NCBI GenBank assembly: GCA_003290165.1
Contig: QNQO01001854.1
Span: 124,001 to 188,000, forward strand
Source of the DNA: Berberis thunbergii
Taxonomy: Eukaryota > Streptophyta > Magnoliopsida > Ranunculales > Berberidaceae
DNA: 64,000 nt
Reading direction: 5' to 3'
The notes under the pieces are model-generated. The model searched no databases and was not told the DNA's origin. It saw nothing but the letters and a program-made list of their open reading frames with translations. Position 1 is the stretch's first letter. Every line of letters starts with the position of its first letter. Below, one piece after another: positions 58,186-64,000 of the stretch. The position numbers and the translations under genes are program-made.

Positions 58186-58639
58186 TCAACTTCAAGGTGG
58201 GTGAAATTTGGGGTTTTTGTGCTCTATTCAGGGCTCAAGGTGAGTAAAAATCAAATCTCTCACTTAGGTTTATATTGTTGTGAAAATTTTACTTCAGTTG
58301 GATTCGATTTGGATTTCTATTCAACCAATTGATATGATTTGGTTTGTGGTTTCAAGTTGAAACCGAACCATATCTATTCATAAACTGGATTTTGGGAAAT
58401 GTCTCTTATCTGTTGTAACGTTGAGTCTATATTTTGGTGATATATGATGTTGACTTCATACATTCATTTTTCTCAGATTTGACAATCTCTATTTGATGCA
58501 TCCAATTTACGTAAATTTCATTGATTGATGATTTCAGTTGGTTGATATGGATTAGAATACCAATTTACGTAAATTTACGTAAATTTGCTCTAAATCATGG
58601 TTTGATTGGAATTTTTAGAGCTGTGTGATTGGAATTTGA

Positions 58640-59414
58640 TTGGAATACCACAGTTGGGAGAACATCCGCAACAGCTGTGGATCCAATTGGGCCACTGTGT
58701 GAGGTTGCTAAAGAGCACTCAATGTGGATTCATATTGATGCAGCTTATGCTGGAAGTGCTTGTATTTGCCCAGAATTCAGACACTTCATTGATGGAGTAG
58801 AAAATGCAGACTCTTTCAGCTTTAATGCACATAAATGGTTCTTCACTAATTTGGATTGCTGTTGTCTCTGGGTTAAGAATCCAAGTGCACTTGTCACTGC
58901 TCTTTCAACCAATACAGAGTACTTGAGAAACAAGGTAACAGAGTCCAAGCAAGTTGTTGATTACAAAGACTGGCAAATAGCACTAAGCCGTCGGTTTCGA
59001 TCCTTGAAACTATGGATGGTTCTTCGAACCTATGGCGTTGCTAACCTGAGGAGCTTTTTGAGGGATGATGTGAAGATGGCCAAGAACTTTGAAGGACTTG
59101 TTCTCAAGGATGAGAGGTTTGAGATTGTTGTTTCTACCAACTTTACATTGGTTTGTTTGCGACTTCTACCTCCAAACAACAAGAAGGCAATGAATGGAGG
59201 GACAAACCATGAGCTAGAAGACACCAATAAGCTCAATCAGAAATTGCTAGAGTGCAATGCATCTGGTCGCATTTACATGACACACGCAGTCGTTGGAGGC
59301 ATATACATGATTCGATTGGCAGGGGGTACTTCATTTACTGAGGATAGACATGTTACCATGGCATGGAAGGTTGTTCAAGAGTATGCGAATGCCACACTAA
59401 AGACATCCAATTGA
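58640..59414 (+). pseudogene. Aromatic amino acid decarboxylase, C-terminal half
   Basis: The open frame ends at TGA 59412-59414. It reads [49 protein letters not shown] (Lys that binds pyridoxal phosphate), [34 protein letters not shown] and [19 protein letters not shown], all typical of plant tyrosine/tryptophan decarboxylases. Roughly the first 230-240 residues of a protein of about 500 are missing. The half that remains is open without a stop for 258 codons. It lies in CACTA-3, upstream of the 5' part of a second copy. Confidence 0.9.
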
Positions 59415-60290
59415 ATGGTTTCTATGGATTCAAGTTGTTTGGAGTGGAGTCTGGAAGAAGTTTATGAAGATAACCTGGTTCAACTTGGCTTCGAACATGG
59501 TATTTTTCAACTTCTTGATAATAATCAACTAGGAAGCCGATCATCATGTGACCTTGCCTCTTGAACTCCTCTGCGTCTAATGGGTTCTGAGCACATGGCG
59601 ATATGCTTTTGAGTCATTCAACATTGAGAGTACCCATTCTGCTGGATTGCACTAATTGAAAGAACTTGGTTTAGGAAGAAAAAATAGTTTGTTTTGGAGA
59701 ATAGAGAGATAGAGGTGTTTGATGAGGAACTAAGAGAAATTGAAGTTGCTTATCTGGTGTGGAGAATCCACTTCAAAGCCATCAGTTCGACAAGTACATA
59801 TTGACCTTGGTCTTTGTTCAATGTGAAGGAAGGAGGAAGCGAAACATTCTTATTAACTAACAATCAAAATTGACCTCAATTTTCACTTTCTAAATACTGG
59901 CTTATGCATGGGGGATGATGCACTGTGACGAGTTGAATCGCTGTCAAGTTATAGTTAAGTTGTGTTGGCCGTAAGTACTAGGTATCATACTAGATTAGCA
60001 TAAGATAATTTTCTTTCTCCGTTTCATATTGGTCAGTCATTCATGAGAGAGTCCAGATTGTATACTCTACGGCGAAGGTTAGCAGGGGTAATTAAACACA
60101 CTCTGTAAGTAAATAAGGCAGGGGTGATTAATACACTCCGTAAGTAACGTAAGTAAATTAGTCGTCATTTATATTATTATTGGAAGTGCCACCGACAATT
60201 CAAATCAATAGGTTACTTTCAAGTTTAGTCTGACTTTACAGAGCAGTTACAGTAGCAGCAGAAGCAGTGATTTCATCTCAATGCAATACA
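59415..60290 (+). other. Captured intergenic region between two decarboxylase copies
   Basis: Follows the stop codon of the first fragment and precedes the start codon of the second. It would be the 3' UTR, spacer and promoter of a tandem gene pair. TATATTATTATTGG at about 60169 may be a TATA region. No other feature. Confidence 0.5.
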
Positions 60291-60790
60291 ATGGGTAGTC
60301 TCAACGTAGAAGATCTCGAAAGCATCTCACAATGTGCTCAAAGCACTTTAGACCCCGGAGGAGTTCAGGAGGCAAGGTCACATGATGATTGATTCCCTAG
60401 CTGATTATTATCAACAAGTTGAGAAATACCCAGTCCAAAGCCAAGTTGCACCTGGTTATCTTTGTAAACTTCTCCCCGACTCCGCCCCAAACAATCCTGA
60501 ATCCATAGAGACCATTCTTGAAGATGTCCTAACACAGATAATTCCTGGCATTACTCATTGGCAAAGTCCAAACTACTTTGCGCACTTACATTCTAGTGGG
60601 AGGGTTGCGGGCTTCCTTGGTGAAATGCTCAGTACTGCATGGGTTTAATGTTGTTGGTTTCAATTGGATGTCTTCTCCAGCTGATACTGAGCTAGATAGC
60701 ATTGTTATGGATTGGCTTATCAAAATGCCCAAGCTTCCAAAGTCTTTTCTCTTTTCTGGCAATTGAGGTGGTGTTTTACAAGCAGGGGCA
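60291..60790 (+). pseudogene. Aromatic amino acid decarboxylase, N-terminal part
   Basis: Start codon at 60291 (MGSLNVEDLESISQCAQSTL). A frameshift near 60360 moves to the frame of 60382-60648: [55 protein letters not shown] second shift near 60640 leads to [40 protein letters not shown] and, after a stop, GGVLQ. It covers about residues 1-165 of the family. The start and order of motifs are normal. The sequence after 60790 no longer resembles the family. Confidence 0.88.
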
Positions 60791-61389
60791 GACCTAGTTG
60801 CGACCTCTTCTTCGATTGTGTTTATTCAAGATATGTGTGGAGCTATATACTTCATTATTTACGAAATAATAGGCAGATTCTGGAGTGAGATCAAGAACTT
60901 AATTAGTGCAAACAAACTTTCAATGGTATTCGCCATCGAAGAATATGTTCCGCTTACCTTTGTCGATTCTTCAAATGCGCAAACTCAAAATAGAAAAAAA
61001 TATTTTATTCTATCTAATAAGATGTCGATTAGTAATGTAAAAAGACATCTTAGTTGTAACTTAGAGTGTCCATTTGAATGTGCAACTTTATGAGATTTGT
61101 ATTACACAGCTTAAGCATTTAATACGTTTCTCATGCACTACTCTTTCAAATTTTACAGGTTTAGGCACTGCTAAATTGATATTGGTTTCGAAGCGGAAGC
61201 TATGGAATTTTGAAGTAGAACACATTTTGTGAGATGGTTGATATGGTGTGGAAGATCAGATGAATTGTTGTATGTATTGTTTTTTTTGTATGTCCCATAG
61301 ACGATCACTATAATTTATTTAGTTATTTAAGTTTAAGTGAGTTATATCTCAAATTGAAATTGTATTTATATATAAATACAATTTCAATT
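60791..61389. other. Unassigned CACTA-3 sequence after the decarboxylase fragment
   Basis: An open frame at 60818-61093 codes for 91 residues I do not recognise. 61355-61392 contains an inverted repeat (AAATTGAAATTGTATTTATA and its complement). Confidence 0.4.
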
Positions 61390-62160
61390 TGAAGTTGTTT
61401 GGGATTGTATTTTTTGTAATGGATAAGTTATTGATTATACGAAAATTAATATAATTGTGTTTAGGTTTGAAATGTTTCTTCTGAATGAAAAAAAATGCAA
61501 TGAAAAATCTAAAAATTAATAGAAAGAACAAATTTCATTATTACAAATGATTTTTCATTAGTAATTTAATTAGCTACAGTAACTTAATTTAGCCACGGCA
61601 AATATCGTCACAGATTTGTCAATTTGATTTGCAGCTTAGCGACGGTAAATACGATGGCTGTTTTGTCAATTTGATTTGTAGCTCGAAGCCGTCGCTAAAT
61701 AGCCACGGCAAATACCGTGGCTGTTTTCACAATTTGACTTGCAGCTTAACGACAGCTTCGGAGCTGCCCCTAAATAGTCACGGCAAATATCATGGCTATT
61801 TTTTCAATTTTATTTGCAACTTAGTGATGGCCTCAATGTCGTCACTAAATAGCCACGACAAATACCGTCGCTATTTTTCATTTTGCGATAGCCTTAGCCA
61901 TCTCAAACATTGTAAAAGCCATTGCCATTGCTTTTGTCTCAAACATTTTAAACAGCTTTAGCGACAAATTTTTTTGACTTAGCGACGGTTTTTAGCAGTT
62001 GCCAATTAGCTAGGGAAAAGTTTACCGTTGCTGATTCAAATAGCGACGATTGAAATAGCTACAGTATTGCGACGGTCGTTGAGCGGTTGCTGATTCATTT
62101 TAGCTGCGGTTTCTTTATAATTAGCAAAGGTAAAATGCCGTTGCTGAATTTACTTTTTTT
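61390..62160. repeat. Right subterminal block of CACTA-3
   Basis: Begins with the 230-bp segment shared with 56411, then repeats of TAGCCACGGCAAATACCGTG, GCAGCTTAGCGACGG and GCCGTCGCTAAAT up to the terminus. Confidence 0.87.
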
Positions 62161-62313
62161 TGTAGTGCTTGTAAGCCCATACTATTTGTGGTGATACAAT
62201 TATTGAATCACTTTGTTTGTGAAAATATATAAAATTGTTTTGTAAATTGTTATAGCTCAAAAGTGTTACTATTTTTTAGATTGTTACAAAAATGCCAATT
62301 TGATGTAATGAAT

Positions 62314-62710
62314 ATCATAAGTTCCCAACACACTTTGGCGCTGAATACAATTTATTGTAGTTCTTAGCTGAACTATTGGATTCATAAAAATTACGTTCAA
62401 TGGACACTTTGCTGAACTATTAAGAATTCAAAAGTTTATTTTTAAGGAAATAATTATTTGAGCATTTGCATCAAAATTTTTCTGGAAAAGAGAGTTTGAA
62501 AGATCAAAAAGCGGATATGTAGTCTAGAGAGAAACTCTTAAGATGCATTATAATTGAAACTTAAAGTAAGCAACAAATTCAATGGTAACTTTCACCAACA
62601 ATTTCATGACACTAGCTACCATAACATAAAGAGAAATGCCACACTAAGAGAGAAATTAACCCATTCAGCAATTCTCTCATTTATTCAAGATACTATCGAT
62701 CCCCAGTCAA
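62314..62710. other. Resident sequence between the MITE and the LysM gene
   Basis: It includes the 3' flank of the LysM gene (minus strand); AATAAA-like signals are not obvious. Nothing else recognised. Confidence 0.5.
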
Positions 62711-63105
62711 CTAAACAGACCCAAGAACACAGACCCACTGTCCAACAAAGAGTTTATTACAGTTGATATTGGGGTTGATGGCTAAAAAGGATTCTAGAGT
62801 TAATCCATTTTTGTTGGAGATTGCAGTGCAATCGTCCTCGCTCTTTACCCCTATAACAGTGGTACATGATAGGGTGGATAGTGGCTTTCCAAATGGAACT
62901 GCATGCAAAATTGACAAAGAAATTATCAGCAAAAATCAATAATTGCATATATTACTGTTCATGTGATATATACTTATGACTAATGTCAAAATATCTGTAG
63001 TTGCGGTAACATACTGCCATCAAATAGCCTGGCTTCAGACATGGAGATGATGAGAAGAACAGAGAGCAACATAACTATGGCTGTTTTGTTGTTGATTGAA
63101 GCCAT
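62711..63105 (-). CDS. Small secreted LysM-domain protein, two exons
   Basis: Exon 1 is 63105-63015 and exon 2 is 62898-62711; the intron has a GTATGT donor and a TGCAG acceptor. The spliced frame is 279 bp, 92 residues plus TAG. Residues 1-26 (MASINNKTAIVMLLSVLLII) form a signal peptide with a hydrophobic core, probably cut after SEA. The rest is a single LysM domain with four Cys: LSCTTVIGVKSEDDCTAI, SFLAINPNINCNKLFVGQWV, then CVLG. LysM binds GlcNAc-containing glycans such as chitin or peptidoglycan; short plant proteins of this sort are extracellular. There are no stops, splice sites fit, and a TATA box lies upstream. It is the only resident gene that I can support. Confidence 0.85.
62899..63014 (-). 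other. Intron of the LysM gene
   Basis: 116 bp, GTATGT at the donor and TTTTGCATGCAG at the acceptor, phase 1. AT-rich, as plant introns are. Confidence 0.8.
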
Positions 63106-63187
63106 TTTATTGATCTCTCCTTGTTTCCCAGAGTTGCTTGAAGCTCTTTATTGTTTGTGTTGATGTGGTGTACGTGCTGATGATCAC

Positions 63188-63196
63188 TTATTTATA
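63188..63196 (-). promoter_or_regulatory. TATA box of the LysM gene
   Basis: The minus strand reads TATAAATAA, 83-91 bp upstream of the start codon, which gives a 5' UTR of about 50-60 bases. Confidence 0.7.
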
Positions 63197-63649
63197 GAGA
63201 TGAATCCAACACATGAGAGCCAGAATGGTTAATTTCTTGTATGTGAGATGAAAACAAGAGGCCAGCTTCTCTAGAATAGATTGAAGGAGCTTAACCATTT
63301 GCTTCTGTATATATCAGTATTATGATATCTTTGTTGGCCAAGGCCGGTTAATGGAGACAAGACCTAGGAAAGTTAATTTCCTGATGATTATATATGCTGG
63401 CAATGTGTTGCAATGGATTTTAGTTTGTAAAAAGTATCATAATTTTTTTATCTGAAAGTATGGGTGTTGGTCGATAGTTGACTATTATCACTCAAGCTTG
63501 TCTCAAAAATTCAATTGAGTGTTTTCACAAGAGACTTTTTGCCTCGCATGTAATGCGTATGACTTTAAAGCATAGCTATTAATAGTTTATTTTTTATCTT
63601 TATAAAAAAATTTAATTTAGTACAATTAGTAGTAGAGCTTAACACTCCC
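63197..63649. other. Upstream region of the LysM gene
   Basis: Resident sequence up to the second MITE; no further gene or repeat recognised. Confidence 0.5.
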
Positions 63650-63652
63650 AAT

Positions 63653-63959
63653 CACTACACCAAATTGACATTTTTGTAACAACCCTCAAAACAGTATCAC
63701 TTTTGAAGTGTAACAATTCACCTAACAATTTTACCCATTTTCACAAACAAAATGATACATTAATTGTATCACCATGAAGAGTATGGTTATAAAAGTGATA
63801 CTATTCATGGTGATCCAACTCATTGTATCATTTTTTTTTCACTGTTTTTCATTTTTTTGACTAAATTTAGTTTTGACTTGAAATTGTTTGGTAAATTGTA
63901 ACATCTGAAAAGTGATACTGTTTTGAGAGTTGTTACAAAAGTGTCAATTTGGTGTAGTG
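63653..63959. mobile_element. CACTACACC-type MITE, copy 2, intact
   Basis: 307 bp, from CACTACACCAAATTGACATT to AAGTGTCAATTTGGTGTAGTG. The terminal inverted repeat is about 30 bp (TTTTGTAACAA inside) with few mismatches, and AAT flanks both sides (63650-63652, 63960-63962). Inner inverted similarity (GTATCACCATGAA / TTCATGGTGATCC) gives a long hairpin. It lies about 0.5 kb upstream of the LysM gene. Confidence 0.93.
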
Positions 63960-64000
63960 AATCAAACAATATTACTACAATCAAGGTTTTTGTCAAGGAA

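Larger units (their letters stand above)
41692..62167 (+). mobile_element. CACTA-3 element with captured host gene fragments
   Basis: Ends CACTACAAAAAAAAG (41692) and CTTTTTTTTGTAGTG (62167) form a perfect 15-bp inverted repeat, with TSD CTT on both sides (41689-41691, 62168-62170). Subterminal repeats of GCCGTCGCTAA/AGCGACGGC type fill both ends. It has no transposase of its own. It contains an RTE LINE, the nested CACTA-2, and pieces of at least three plant gene families (GH1, GARP/MYB, aromatic amino acid decarboxylase). Own sequence without insertions is about 7.7 kb. Confidence 0.92.
41519..62310. mobile_element. CACTACACC-type MITE, copy 1, split by CACTA-3
   Basis: The left end CACTACACCAAATTGGCAT at 41519 and the right end CAATTTGATGTAATG at 62310 are flanked by AAT on both sides (41516-41518, 62311-62313). 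Without CACTA-3 it is about 313 bp and aligns along its length with the intact copy at 63653-63959. CACTA-like ends, a 3-bp TSD and no coding capacity identify it as a small nonautonomous CACTA derivative. Two substitutions have changed the right terminus. Confidence 0.88.

Noticed and set aside
60818..61093. 91-codon frame after the decarboxylase fragment
   Set aside because: Does not continue the decarboxylase and has no recognisable motif.

Overview
This window is nuclear DNA of a flowering plant, probably a eudicot: AT-rich, spliced genes with GT-AG introns, and plant-specific transposon clades (Copia, chromovirus and Athila-type Gypsy, L1 and RTE LINEs, CACTA elements). Well over 90 percent is transposable elements nested inside one another. 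Only one convincing resident gene is visible, a small secreted LysM protein near the right end (62711-63105, minus strand).

Left part. 1-1922 is the start of a long LTR on the minus strand. It cuts a decayed Copia pol (1923-3325) followed by that element's 3' LTR. From 4379 to 30168 lies an L1-type LINE on the minus strand, bounded by an exact 16-bp target-site duplication (TSD). Its ORF1 is split by a chromovirus-like Gypsy element (A, 10262-28753), whose reverse transcriptase is in turn split by a young Athila-like Gypsy element (B, 13095-26271, TSD GAACT). B has LTRs of 2052 and 2062 bp that differ by three transitions and one 10-bp duplication, and an 1831-codon gag-pol frame broken by a single TGA.

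Middle part. A 5'-truncated Gypsy C (about 31490-40927) has its integrase reading frame interrupted by CACTA-1 (33858-39748, TSD ACT). CACTA-1 has AGCGCTAT-rich subterminal repeats and carries no transposase, but it holds an apparently intact five-exon segment for a Ulp1-like (C48) cysteine protease. A severely truncated second L1 tail follows.

Right part. A 313-bp CACTACACC-type MITE (41519-62310, TSD AAT) is split by CACTA-3 (41692-62167, TSD CTT). CACTA-3 contains an RTE LINE (42054-44150) and CACTA-2 (44219-54907). CACTA-2 has the full two-gene layout (TNP2-type transposase plus Transposase_24-type DNA-binding protein), with the transposase broken by stops. CACTA-3 itself is a gene-capturing element. 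It holds fragments of a family-1 glycosyl hydrolase fused to a GARP/MYB domain, then the 3' half of one aromatic amino acid decarboxylase followed by the 5' part of another. Its 3' subterminal block is present twice, so it looks like two gene-carrying units in tandem. A second intact copy of the 307-bp MITE sits at 63653-63959.

The relative ages can be read from the nesting: LINE, then Gypsy A, then Gypsy B; Gypsy C, then CACTA-1; MITE, then CACTA-3, then RTE and CACTA-2. All family assignments come from reading motifs by eye, with no database search.
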